NCBI RefSeq assembly: GCF_004341625.1
Contig: NZ_SLZG01000009.1
Span: 62,001-126,000, forward strand
Direction: 5' to 3'
DNA length: 64,000 bases
DNA from: Rhizobium sp. BK376
Lineage (GTDB): Bacteria > Pseudomonadota > Alphaproteobacteria > Rhizobiales > Rhizobiaceae
Both the position numbers and the translations under genes were made by a program. A model generated the notes under the pieces. That model was not told where the DNA came from, searched no databases, and saw nothing but the letters and a program-made list of their open reading frames with translations. Positions 36,376-44,417 of this stretch are shown here, in pieces (position 1 is the first letter of the stretch; the number at the start of each line of letters is the position of its first letter).

Positions 36376-36972
36376 TCAAGGCGCTTCCTTGGCCGTGGTC
36401 TTGAGCCCTGCGATCATGATGTCGACGAGACGGCTTGCCGCCGCCTTCCAGTTGGAATCCGGCGCGACGTTTGCGACTCCAGCCACCGCACGCAGAAGGT
36501 CGAGAGGATCCATGTCGAGCTTGATCTCGCCACTTGCGATGGCGCGGGCAGTCAGCATTTCGATCCCCTGCCTAATCTGGGTGCCTGAAGCGGCGTAGAG
36601 ATCCGAGGTGCCGCCGACAAGCGAATTGAGCGCCGCGAACATTCCATGCTTCGTGGCGATATAGTCGATGAACACAAGCAGCCATTCCCGCAGCGCCTCG
36701 GTGGGCGGATGCGTGGCCGCCAGCCTCTCGGCGGCGCGGGCGAGCTGCTCGGTTTCATTGCGATAGACAGCTGAGATCAACGCGTCGCGGTTCGGGAAGT
36801 GGCGATAGAGCGTGCCGATCCCGACCCCTGCGGATTGCGCGATCTCCTCGAGGCTCGCGTCAGCGCCTTTCTCCGCAAAGGCGGTCTTTGCGGTCTCGAG
36901 CAGGCGCAGTCGGTTGCGTTCGGCATCTGCACGCGGCTTGCGGGGGACGGGTTGCTCGATTTTTTTCGTCAC
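36376..36972 (-). CDS. TetR-family transcriptional regulator
   Basis: This 198-residue TetR-type repressor has an HTH at about 20-66 (LEEIAQSAGVGIGTLYRHFP). The C-terminal ligand domain resembles the SbtR-like class (FIDYIATKHGMFAALNS). The start is GTG at 36972. It is divergent from the SDR gene at 37112, and the shared promoter region holds a large double palindrome, so it very likely represses that gene and perhaps itself. Confidence 0.9.
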   Translation of the reverse strand: MTKKIEQPVPRKPRADAERNRLRLLETAKTAFAEKGADASLEEIAQSAGVGIGTLYRHFPNRDALISAVYRNETEQLARAAERLAATHPPTEALREWLLVFIDYIATKHGMFAALNSLVGGTSDLYAASGTQIRQGIEMLTARAIASGEIKLDMDPLDLLRAVAGVANVAPDSNWKAAASRLVDIMIAGLKTTAKEAP

Positions 36973-36996
36973 ACTACACGATGACCCATTGATAAA

Positions 36997-37033
36997 CGGA
37001 GGGTGCCTCCGTATTTAATCGGAGGCACCCTCC
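36997..37033. promoter_or_regulatory. twin-palindrome operator for the divergent TetR/SDR pair
   Basis: GGAGGGTGCCTCCG (36998-37011) and CGGAGGCACCCTCC (37020-37033) are perfect 14-bp inverted arms around an AT-rich 8-bp spacer. Each arm is itself palindromic (CGGAGG-GTG-CCTCCG), so the site could hold two dimers. It lies 25 bases from the tetR start and 78 bases from the SDR start. Confidence 0.75.
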
Positions 37034-37111
37034 TCTTATTCCATTCGGGGGCGAGGGACAATGGTCCACCGCGATGGGTGCCGACTACGTCCACATGTGA
37101 AGGAGATTTTC

Positions 37112-38080
37112 ATGACGGGACTTTTTGGAGCCACTTCCACGACTGACGATGTACTTGCCGGTGTCGACCTCAGCGGCAAACGCGTGCTGGTGACAGGCGT
37201 TTCGGCCGGCCTCGGCGTCGAGACGGCGCGGGCGCTGGTCGCGCACGGTGCGCAGGTTGTCGGTGCAGCCCGCGATCTTGCCAAGGCAGAGGCTGCGACG
37301 GCAGCGGTTCGCGCGCTGACCGCCAATGGCGGCAGCCTCGAACTGATAGAACTCGACCTTGCCTCTCTGACGAGCGTTCGTGCCTCTTCCCACGCACTGC
37401 TGGCGGACAAGCGGCAGTTCGATATCGTCATTGCCAATGCCGGCGTCATGGCAGCGCCGTTCGGCCACACGGCCGATGGCTTCGAGACGCAATTCGGAAC
37501 CAACCACCTTGGCCATTTCACCTTCGTCAACCGTATTGCGCCTTTGATCAAAGAAGGTGGCCGGCTGGTCAATCTTTCTTCGTCGGGCCATCGCTTCGCC
37601 GATGTCGATCTCGACGATCCGAACTTCGAGCACGCGGCCTATGATCCCTGGCTCGCCTATGGCCGGTCGAAGACTGCCAACATCCTGTTTGCCGTCGAAT
37701 TCGACCGCCGGCACAAGGAGCGCGGCATTCGCGCGACTGCCGTGCATCCCGGCGGCATCCGCACGGAGCTTGCGCGCCACCTCGAACCGGGCACGCTGGA
37801 GGCCATGGTCAGCAAGATCAATTCCGATCTCGCGGCCGAGGGCAAGCCGAATTATGAGCTGAAGTCGGTCCCGCAGGGTGCGGCCACATCCGTCTGGGCC
37901 GGCATCGTCGCTCCCGCCAACGAAGTGGGCGGCAAATATTGCGAAAATTGCCATGTCGCCACCATCGCGGAAGGCCAAATCGGCCCTACGGTCGAAGGCG
38001 TTTATGCGTATGCGCTCGACGGCGACCGCGCCAAGGCGCTCTGGGCGAAGAGCGAAGAAATGGTCGGCGAGCGTTTCTGA
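37112..38080 (+). CDS. short-chain dehydrogenase/reductase
   Basis: This 322-residue SDR of the WW-domain oxidoreductase/retinol-dehydrogenase-like type has the nucleotide motif TGVSAGLG (28-35), the NAG strand IVIANAGVM and the catalytic YGRSK (Tyr183, Lys187). A C-terminal GGKYCENCHVATI segment places two cysteines close together, as in rhizobial homologues. ATG 37112 has AAGGAG at ideal spacing. It is probably repressed by the divergent TetR protein, so inducible detoxification of a carbonyl or quinone is a fair guess. Confidence 0.92.
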   Translation: MTGLFGATSTTDDVLAGVDLSGKRVLVTGVSAGLGVETARALVAHGAQVVGAARDLAKAEAATAAVRALTANGGSLELIELDLASLTSVRASSHALLADKRQFDIVIANAGVMAAPFGHTADGFETQFGTNHLGHFTFVNRIAPLIKEGGRLVNLSSSGHRFADVDLDDPNFEHAAYDPWLAYGRSKTANILFAVEFDRRHKERGIRATAVHPGGIRTELARHLEPGTLEAMVSKINSDLAAEGKPNYELKSVPQGAATSVWAGIVAPANEVGGKYCENCHVATIAEGQIGPTVEGVYAYALDGDRAKALWAKSEEMVGERF

Positions 38081-38102
38081 TAGCCCTTACGATCATTCTG
38101 AG

Positions 38103-38178
38103 CTGCGGTATCCGTGAGGGTACCGCAGTCGACTTGTGGTGACTTAGGGAGTTCTTGCGAGCGCTATCCCGCAAGAAC
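38103..38178. terminator. two tandem hairpins between SDR and nitrile hydratase genes
   Basis: CTGCGGTA (38103-38110) pairs with TACCGCAG (38121-38128). Then GTTCTTGCG (38151-38159) pairs with CGCAAGAAC (38170-38178). Neither has a clear T run. They probably end or insulate the SDR transcript, and the second could lie in the nitrile hydratase leader. Confidence 0.5.
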
Positions 38179-38237
38179 CCGCTTGGCGGAGATGGAGCGA
38201 GCGCTTAGGATGGCGCTCTGTTTCGGGGAGGGCGGCC

Positions 38238-38882
38238 TTGCACCACGACGACGACCACGACGCTCATGATCATCACCATCATGACCATGACAACAGCTAT
38301 TCCGACATGCAGGCCCGTGTCCGGGCACTTGAGACGCTGCTCACGGAAAAGGGACTGATCGACCCTGGTGCCATCGACGCGATTGTCGAGACCTATGAAA
38401 CGAAGATCGGGCCGCGAAACGGCGCGCAGGTGGTCGCGAAGGCCTGGAGCGATCCTGATTTCGCCGAATGGCTGAAGCGGGATGCGACGGCGGCAATCGC
38501 AAGCCTCGGTTACACCGGTCGGCAGGGCGAACACATGCGCGCCGTTTTCAATACGCCCGAAACCCATAACCTTGTCGTCTGCACGCTTTGCTCCTGTTAC
38601 CCGTGGTCGGTGCTCGGCTTGCCGCCGGTCTGGTACAAGGCGCCGGCCTATCGCTCCCGTGCCGTCATCGATCCGCGTGGCGTGCTGGCCGAATTCGGGC
38701 TGACGCTAGCGCCGGACAAGAAGATACGTGTCTGGGACTCGACGGCCGAGCTGCGCTACCTCGTCATTCCCGAGCGGCCGGATGGAACCGATGGTTTCAG
38801 TGAAGAGCAGCTGGCGGGTCTGGTCAGCCGCGACGCGATGATCGGTACTGATATCGCCGGGCGTCAGGAGGCGGGCGCATGA
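38238..38882 (+). CDS. nthA: nitrile hydratase alpha subunit, cobalt type
   Basis: This 214-residue catalytic subunit hydrates nitriles to amides. The metal-binding loop [10 protein letters not shown] has ligands Cys115, Cys118, Ser119 and Cys120; Thr after the first Cys marks the cobalt type (iron enzymes have Ser). The start is TTG at 38238 behind GGGGAGGG, giving a striking N-terminus [19 protein letters not shown] with nine His and eight Asp in the first 18 residues. A later start at Met24 (38307) is possible and would remove it. Its stop overlaps nthB (ATGA). No amidase gene is adjacent. Confidence 0.94.
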   Translation: MHHDDDHDAHDHHHHDHDNSYSDMQARVRALETLLTEKGLIDPGAIDAIVETYETKIGPRNGAQVVAKAWSDPDFAEWLKRDATAAIASLGYTGRQGEHMRAVFNTPETHNLVVCTLCSCYPWSVLGLPPVWYKAPAYRSRAVIDPRGVLAEFGLTLAPDKKIRVWDSTAELRYLVIPERPDGTDGFSEEQLAGLVSRDAMIGTDIAGRQEAGA

Positions 38883-39538
38883 ACGGGCCGCATGATCTTG
38901 GTGGGCAGATGGGCTTCGGTCCCGTTGCGCTCGAACGAAACGAACCTTACTTTCATGCGGATTGGGAAAAGCGGGCGCTCGGCATCACGCTATCCTGTGG
39001 CGCCTTCGGTGCCTGGAACATCGATGAAAGCCGGCATGCGCGCGAAAGCATTCCGCCCGCCGATTATCTTTCGGCCAGCTACTACGAAATCTGGATTCGC
39101 GGCATCGACATGCTGCTGGAGCGTCATGGTTTCGCGACGCCCGAGGAATTGGCCGAGGGGCGCGATCTGCTGCCCGGCACCGCTCCAAAACGGGTGCTGA
39201 AGGCCGAGATGGTGCCGGGCGTTCTTGCCAAGGGCGGCCCTTGCGACCGGCCGGTCGAAACCGCGCCGGCTTTCGCCGTCGGCGACCGCGTGCGCACCAA
39301 GAATTTCAACCCCACCACTCATACCCGCCTGCCGCGTTATGCGCGTGCAAAGACAGGGGTGGTCGAGGCTGTGCCGGGCTCTTTCGTGTTCCCCGATGAC
39401 AATGCCCATGGCAAGGGCGAGAACCCGCAATGGGTCTATACCGTCGTCTTCGACGCACCGGAAATATGGGGCGAGGGAGCCGATCCGTCCCTGACGGTAT
39501 CGATCGATGCCTGGGAGAGCTATCTTGAGCGTGTGTGA
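38879..39538 (+). CDS. nthB: nitrile hydratase beta subunit
   Basis: This 219-residue structural partner of the alpha subunit starts [16 protein letters not shown], as nearly all beta subunits do. The N-terminal helical arm (1-110) wraps the alpha subunit. The C-terminal SH3-like barrel includes [25 protein letters not shown] and [13 protein letters not shown]. It forms the active site cleft with the alpha subunit. ATGA coupling to nthA and overlap with the activator gene indicate a single translational unit. Confidence 0.95.
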   Translation: MNGPHDLGGQMGFGPVALERNEPYFHADWEKRALGITLSCGAFGAWNIDESRHARESIPPADYLSASYYEIWIRGIDMLLERHGFATPEELAEGRDLLPGTAPKRVLKAEMVPGVLAKGGPCDRPVETAPAFAVGDRVRTKNFNPTTHTRLPRYARAKTGVVEAVPGSFVFPDDNAHGKGENPQWVYTVVFDAPEIWGEGADPSLTVSIDAWESYLERV

Positions 39539-39896
39539 GACCGCGTCACCGCTCAGGGACTCGCCGCAGCTGCCGCGATCGACCGACGGAGAGCCGGTGT
39601 TTCCAGAACCCTGGGCCGCCGAAGCTTTCGCGATGACCGTGCATCTTCACGAGCGCGGTCTCTTCAGCTGGCCGGAATGGGCGGAGCGTCTGTCAGCGGA
39701 ATTGCACAAGCCCGATAGAGCGGAGGATGGCAGCGATTATTTCGACTGCTGGGTCGCCGCCCTTTCCAGCCTTCTGGTCGATCGCGGCGTGACGGATGGG
39801 CAAACCATTCGGGCGCTGCAGGAAAGCTGGCAGCGCGCGGCGGAGGCAACACCGCACGGCAAGCCGATCCTTTTGGAGAACGATCCGCAGCGCTGA
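39525..39896 (+). CDS. nitrile hydratase activator/accessory protein
   Basis: This roughly 123-residue protein resembles the cobalt-NHase accessory proteins that swap the alpha subunit in for metal insertion and cysteine oxidation. It is similar to the beta-subunit N-terminus: PVFPEPWAAEAFAMTVHLHERGLFSWPEWAERLS and YFDCWVAALSSLLVDRGV, both split at natural turns. The TTG at 39525 follows GGGAG at 7 bases; ATG 39507 and GTG 39531 are alternatives. The gene overlaps nthB by 14 bases. Confidence 0.85.
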   Translation: MSVCETASPLRDSPQLPRSTDGEPVFPEPWAAEAFAMTVHLHERGLFSWPEWAERLSAELHKPDRAEDGSDYFDCWVAALSSLLVDRGVTDGQTIRALQESWQRAAEATPHGKPILLENDPQR

Positions 39897-39913
39897 TTTC
39901 TGTTTGGTTTCTC

Positions 39914-39957
39914 GCAATTCCGGACGCAAAAGCGCTGCACGCTTTTGCTGGAATTGC
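39914..39957. terminator. bidirectional hairpin between convergent genes
   Basis: GCAATTCC (39914-39921) pairs with GGAATTGC (39950-39957), and inside it GCAAAAGCG (39926-39934) pairs with CGCTTTTGC (39940-39948). It ends transcripts of the nitrile hydratase operon and the anti-sigma gene coming from the other side. The form is common between rhizobial genes. Confidence 0.7.
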
Positions 39958-39958
39958 T

Positions 39959-40750
39959 TCACGAAGACGGAAACTGCTTGTAGCATTCCTCCGCCACCTG
40001 CCTAAGCATGTCGCGCGAGATCTCGCCCGTAACCGCATAGCCGATATCGCCGTCGATCCAGTAGAAGGTATCGAGCGTGCCTGCATTGGCGAAGCGGAAG
40101 CTCGTCGTCGTGTTCAGCTTGTTGCGGCCGACGAGAACGGTGATGCGCTTGCCGGACGCGTCCTCATACATGAAGAGCGCGCCGGGCGTGCCGTTGACAG
40201 GCAGCAGCCTGCCGCCGACGAGCTGGAAGCCGAGCGTCTTTAGGCTCGGGACCTTGAGATCGGCGATGTTCAGCCGCTTGCCGAGCCAGGTCGCAAGATG
40301 CGGTTCCTGGTCAGCGCCGACCTCGACGGGATGGCGGACTTCGCTCGCGTAGACGAGGAAGGCCGATTGCGCCTGGCGCGGCAGCGCCTCGATGCTTGCA
40401 AGCTGGATCTCTGGGCGGCCCAGCAATTGCGGACCGTAATGGCCAGCAGCCGCACCCGCCAGGAAGACTACGACAGTGGCCGCGGCTACAGACAGACGCC
40501 GGCTCAGCCTGCTGCGATCCTCGCGTCTCTGGCTGGTGACAAGGAGGCGGTCGCTGTCCTTCGTTCGGGCATAGGGTGCAAACAGCATCTTGATTTCGGC
40601 ATTCTGGGCCTTCCAGCCGGCGACCTTGGCGGCCTCTTCCGGATTGTCCGAGAGCCAGGCTTCCAGTCGTGCGTTTTCGCCGGGCGGCAAAAGCCCGTCT
40701 GCAAAGGCATGCAGGTCCGCTTCGGTCACGGTTGGGTTTCGTTCGTTCAT
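39959..40750 (-). CDS. anti-sigma factor, membrane-anchored
   Basis: This 263-residue protein has a cytosolic N-terminus (TEADLHAFADGLLPPGE and following) of the RsiW-like anti-sigma class. A single membrane span is near 84-105 (LSVAAATVVVFLAGAAAGHYG), followed by a periplasmic domain. The zinc motif HxxxCxxC of ZAS anti-sigma factors is absent, so binding must be metal-free. Its start overlaps the sigma gene stop by four bases (ATGA), the usual coupling of sigma and anti-sigma. It should hold the ECF factor inactive at the membrane. Confidence 0.85.
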   Translation of the reverse strand: MNERNPTVTEADLHAFADGLLPPGENARLEAWLSDNPEEAAKVAGWKAQNAEIKMLFAPYARTKDSDRLLVTSQRREDRSRLSRRLSVAAATVVVFLAGAAAGHYGPQLLGRPEIQLASIEALPRQAQSAFLVYASEVRHPVEVGADQEPHLATWLGKRLNIADLKVPSLKTLGFQLVGGRLLPVNGTPGALFMYEDASGKRITVLVGRNKLNTTTSFRFANAGTLDTFYWIDGDIGYAVTGEISRDMLRQVAEECYKQFPSS

Positions 40751-41301
40751 TTCGGTCTCCGAAGCGTCACGACATTGTCGGAATTCATCAGGTCGCTCAG
40801 CCGCTTGCGCGCGCGCGACAGGCGCGACATCACGGTACCGATCGGTATGTCGAGCATGGTGGCGACGTCTTGGTAGCTGTAGCCCTCGACGACGATGAGC
40901 ATCAGCACTGCGCGATTCTCCTCCGGCAGCGTGTTCAGTGCGATCTCAAGCCGCGAGCGTTCCAGCGGATCGGCATCGATCTCGGGCGAGGGCAGGTCGG
41001 TGCTGTCGTCCAGATCGACAAAGGTTCGCCCACCCCGCTGGCGCAGGCCGTTGCGATAGAGATTTGTCATGATGGTCAGCACCCAGCCGCGCAGGTTCAA
41101 TCCGCGCCATTGGCCGCGCCGCATCAATACTTTCTCGACGCAATCCTGCAGCAGGTCTTCGCCATCGATATCCGATCGCGTCAGGCTGCGGGAATAGCGC
41201 CGCAGCGAGGGCAGGAGCGCAAGCACCTGCGTCTCGAAAGCATCGGGCGCGGGGGAAGTGCCCCCCGCAGCCCTGTCGGTCCAATCAGGGCCGTGCGACA
41301 T
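40747..41301 (-). CDS. ECF-type RNA polymerase sigma factor
   Basis: This 184-residue sigma factor has region 2 at about 25-90 (SLTRSDIDGEDLLQDCVEKVL and LRGWVLTIMTNLYRN) and region 4 at about 125-172 (LPEENRAVLMLIVVEGYSYQ and IPIGTVMSRLSRARKRL). The start at 41301 gives MSHGPDWTDR; it overlaps the end of the upstream secreted-repeat gene by 17 bases. The set secreted protein, sigma and anti-sigma is on one strand and probably autoregulated. The inducing stress is unknown. Confidence 0.92.
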   Translation of the reverse strand: MSHGPDWTDRAAGGTSPAPDAFETQVLALLPSLRRYSRSLTRSDIDGEDLLQDCVEKVLMRRGQWRGLNLRGWVLTIMTNLYRNGLRQRGGRTFVDLDDSTDLPSPEIDADPLERSRLEIALNTLPEENRAVLMLIVVEGYSYQDVATMLDIPIGTVMSRLSRARKRLSDLMNSDNVVTLRRPK

Positions 41302-41665
41302 CCCATACGCCCTTGAAGCCGTCGCCGGCAACGTCGCCGGCCTTGGTGTCCTTGACGAAGAAATAGAGCGGCATGCCGCCCTTGGCCCACTGCATGGAGC
41401 CGTCCTTGCGCTTGATGATCGAGTAACCGTTGCCGGCCTTGGCCTTGGCGTCCGCCATCAGCGGCGGCCAGGCCTTGGCGCAATCATCGTTGCAATTGGA
41501 CACGTCCTTCTTGTCGTTCTTGAAGGTGTAGAGGGTCATGCCATTCTCGCCGGCAAGAACCTTGCCCTTGGAGGTTTCGACGGTCTTAACCGGTTCGGCG
41601 GCGAGGGCTGCGGTTGCGGCAGCGGATGCCAGTATCAGGATCGGCAGAAATTTTACGGCTTTCAT
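41285..41665 (-). CDS. secreted-repeat protein (lipoprotein_15/COG4315-like)
   Basis: This 126-residue exported protein has a signal peptide MKAVKFLPILILASAAATAA with cleavage near ALA-AEP. Two family repeats follow: GMTLYTFKNDKKDVSNC, then CAKAWPPL, and GMPLYFFVKDTKAGDVAGDG. Two cysteines in NCNDDC may form a disulfide. Members are periplasmic or lipid-linked and of unknown function, sometimes tied to oxidative stress. It leads an operon with the ECF sigma and anti-sigma genes, so it is likely a sigma-dependent product. ATG 41665 is preferred to an upstream in-frame ATG because it begins the signal peptide. Confidence 0.85.
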   Translation of the reverse strand: MKAVKFLPILILASAAATAALAAEPVKTVETSKGKVLAGENGMTLYTFKNDKKDVSNCNDDCAKAWPPLMADAKAKAGNGYSIIKRKDGSMQWAKGGMPLYFFVKDTKAGDVAGDGFKGVWDVARP

Positions 41666-41780
41666 GGGGGCTGTCTCCTCGGTTGCAAAGGGCTCGCAAT
41701 GTGCGGCGCCGGACATGAGACACGGTTTGCTGCGATTTTATTCCCGGCCATTCCAGAGTTTTTGGTGATCGTCTGACCCT

Positions 41781-42770
41781 TTAAACCCTCGCTGCTACGG
41801 GTTCCACTTTGCCGCAGGTTTCCGGGAAAATGCCGACGGCGCAACCGCAATCCATCAGGGCTTCGTCTGCGACCTCGATGAACAGCCGCCTGAACCATTG
41901 CGCGCGCGGATCCGTCTCGTCTATGCGCCGATAGAGCATCGTCACCGGAATGGCCGGCAGGTCGAAGGGCGGTGCGGCGACGGCGAATCCGTGCAATTGC
42001 GCCATGCAGCGGGCGATCGATTCCGGAATGGTTGCGATGACAGGCAGGCGGCTGAGCGTCATCGGCAGGGCCGAAAAGCGCGGTACTGCAGCGACAACGC
42101 GGCGGCAGCAGCCAACTGCCCGGGCAACAAGGTCGATATCCGCCGTTGTGCCCTCGAAAGAGACGGCCACATGCGAGGCTTTGGTGAATTCCTCCAGGGT
42201 GAGCGGCGTCTTCAGCTGGAGTTGTTTCGGATCGTAGATGCAGAGCGATTTCTGGTCGAAGAGCGGCGCGCGGACATGCCAGGAGGCCGGCTCGTCATGG
42301 ACGGCCACGCTGAAATCATAGAGCCCATCGTCGAGCATTCGCCCGCCGTCGCGCTTTTCCGACGCGAGACCGACCAGCCTGGCGTTCGGCGCCAGCTTGC
42401 TCAGCCTTGCCGCGAGCGGGCCGAAGAAGGCGGATTCGAGATTGTCGCACATGCCGATGCGGAACTCGCCTTCCCAGGTCGAGGGGTCGAAATCGAGCGG
42501 CGGGCGGATCGCGCGCTCGATGCCGGACAGCGCATCCTCGATGGCAGGGGCGATGGAAAGCGCGCGTGGCGTCGGCTGCAGGCTGCGACCGACCCTCACG
42601 AAAAGCTCGTCATCGAGCGTCTCGCGCAGACGGCGCAAGGCAGCCGAAAGGCCCGGCTGGCCGAGGAGCAATCGCTCGGCAGCGCGACTGACATTGCGCT
42701 CCTGCATCAGCACCGAAAATGCGAGCAGGAGGTTGAGGTCGACTTTGCGGAGGGCGGCGTCATTCATCAT
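41781..42770 (-). CDS. LysR-family transcriptional regulator (NodD/NahR-like group)
   Basis: This 329-residue LysR regulator starts MMNDAALRKVDLNLLLAFSV, with the HTH at about 11-66 (VSRAAERLLLGQPGLSAALR). The effector domain of the NodD/NahR-like group begins near FRIGMCDNLESAFFG. It is divergent from the MFS transporter gene at 42887, 116 bases away, which it probably controls. It lacks the nod context, so it should not be called nodD. The start could also be one codon later. Confidence 0.9.
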   Translation of the reverse strand: MMNDAALRKVDLNLLLAFSVLMQERNVSRAAERLLLGQPGLSAALRRLRETLDDELFVRVGRSLQPTPRALSIAPAIEDALSGIERAIRPPLDFDPSTWEGEFRIGMCDNLESAFFGPLAARLSKLAPNARLVGLASEKRDGGRMLDDGLYDFSVAVHDEPASWHVRAPLFDQKSLCIYDPKQLQLKTPLTLEEFTKASHVAVSFEGTTADIDLVARAVGCCRRVVAAVPRFSALPMTLSRLPVIATIPESIARCMAQLHGFAVAAPPFDLPAIPVTMLYRRIDETDPRAQWFRRLFIEVADEALMDCGCAVGIFPETCGKVEPVAARV

Positions 42771-42886
42771 TGTGAGTAATACCTGACATGGATACTATCA
42801 ATTTGCAATAGGGAAGGAAGATGTACATTTTCTCGTTCCCTGCCGTTTTCACCTCCCAGGCGGCAGCATCAAAAGGAACGATTTCG

Positions 42887-44296
42887 ATGACCCTTTCCAA
42901 ATCCCAAGGTGGGGCAGGGCTGGCATTGCTGCTGCTCTGCGCCGCCAACTTCCTTGACGCCATGGACGTCTCGACCATCGGCGTTGCTCTTCCCGCGATC
43001 CAATCCGAACTTGGTATGCCGGCGACCTCACTGCAATGGGCCGTCAGCGCCTATGTGCTCGGCTATGGCGGCTTCCTGCTGCTTGGCGGGCGCGTGGCCG
43101 ATCTTTTCGGCCACCGCCGCGTCTTCCTCTGGTCGCTCGGTGTCTTTGCGGCCGCAAGCATTGCTGGCGGTTTCGTCGATAGCGGCACGACGCTGATTGC
43201 TGCGCGCCTGATCAAGGGCATTGCAGCGGCCTTCACCGCGCCAGCCGCGCTCGCGCTGCTGCTCTCCGTGTTCGGCGAGGGCGAAAAGCGGGCGAAGGCG
43301 CTCGGCGTCTTTGCCTCGACGGGCGCGGCCGGCTTTGTTCTCGGCATGGTGCTCGGCGGCGCCGCCACGCTGATCAGTTGGCGTGCGACCCTGGTCATGG
43401 GCGCGCCGGTGGCGATCCTCGCGCTTGTCGTCGCTCCCTTTGTCCTTCCGAAAGATCATGCCCGGACTGGACACCGACCGCGCTTCGACTGGGCCGGCGC
43501 GATCACGATCACGCCCGGACTGCTTCTCTTCGTCTTCGGCATCACCAATGCCGCCGCTGCCGGCTGGGCAACATTCCCGACATGGGGTTCGTTGCTGGCG
43601 GCGCTGGTGCTGATCCTGCTCTTCCTCAGGGTCGAGTCACGTCATGCCGATCCCATGGTGCCGCTTGCGATATTCCGGCGGGCAAAGCTCAGCCATGCCA
43701 ATGCGCTCGCAGCCCTTTTCCAGGGCGTCTATGTCGGCTTCCAGTTCATCGCGACGCTCTATTACCAAAACGTCTTCGGATGGTCGGCATTTACAACAGG
43801 CTTCTGCTTTGCCATCGGCGGAGCCTGCGTGATGTTCCTCGCTCCGCGTTTTGCGCTGATCGCGCAGAGCCGCGGCGCCACGGGGCTGATGACATCAGGC
43901 GTCGGCTTGCAGGCGATCAGCTATATCTTCTGGGTCGGCGCTTTCGGGCAGATCAACCCGATCGTTCTCGTCGGCGTGTCGCAGCTGTTGCTCGGCGTCG
44001 GCTATGCCATGACCTATCCCTCGGTGCAGGTGGCAGCACTGTCTGATGCCGACGACGAGCAGTCCGGGCTCGCTTCGGGGCTGCTCTTTGCCTCCTTCCA
44101 GATCGGCGGCGGCATTGTGCTTGCGGCGGCTTCGGCGATTTTCGCCGCAGCTCCTGATTTCGGCTGGAACGCCTATGTTGCCGGGACGGCCTTCGTCGCT
44201 GCGCTCTCCGTTGCCGTGACGTTGCTCGCCGCGCTCGGACCGCGGACATCGGCTGCAGCCACCTTGCAAGACGACATTCGCCAGGCTGCAGAGTAA
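42887..44296 (+). CDS. MFS drug-type transporter
   Basis: This 469-residue major facilitator has about 14 hydrophobic segments, as in DHA2-type drug:proton antiporters. The N-terminal motif AANFLDAMDVSTIGVALPAI precedes motif A (GGRVADLFGHRRVF) near residue 70. ATG 42887 follows AAAAGGAACG; an upstream in-frame ATG at 42821 would add a non-family extension. It is divergent from a LysR gene. The substrate is unknown. Confidence 0.9.
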   Translation: MTLSKSQGGAGLALLLLCAANFLDAMDVSTIGVALPAIQSELGMPATSLQWAVSAYVLGYGGFLLLGGRVADLFGHRRVFLWSLGVFAAASIAGGFVDSGTTLIAARLIKGIAAAFTAPAALALLLSVFGEGEKRAKALGVFASTGAAGFVLGMVLGGAATLISWRATLVMGAPVAILALVVAPFVLPKDHARTGHRPRFDWAGAITITPGLLLFVFGITNAAAAGWATFPTWGSLLAALVLILLFLRVESRHADPMVPLAIFRRAKLSHANALAALFQGVYVGFQFIATLYYQNVFGWSAFTTGFCFAIGGACVMFLAPRFALIAQSRGATGLMTSGVGLQAISYIFWVGAFGQINPIVLVGVSQLLLGVGYAMTYPSVQVAALSDADDEQSGLASGLLFASFQIGGGIVLAAASAIFAAAPDFGWNAYVAGTAFVAALSVAVTLLAALGPRTSAAATLQDDIRQAAE

Positions 44297-44303
44297 CGAC
44301 GAC

Positions 44304-44329
44304 ATGCCCGCATCTCTGGATGCGGGCAT
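44304..44329 (+). terminator. terminator-like hairpin after MFS gene
   Basis: ATGCCCGCAT (44304-44313), a six-base loop and ATGCGGGCAT (44320-44329) form a perfect 10-bp stem followed by CCTTGCTTG. It lies seven bases after the MFS stop. Confidence 0.65.
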
Positions 44330-44417
44330 CCTTGCTTGATTGCAAAGGTTTCGGATCGAGGCCGGTTCGAAGGATTTCTTCCTTGCCTCCGTCGCCCGAA
44401 TCCTGCCAAGTCGCAGG

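Noticed and set aside
41781-42770. LysR gene as nodD
   Set aside because: It has general NodD/NahR-group similarity, but no nod box or nod genes occur nearby and its neighbour is an MFS exporter.
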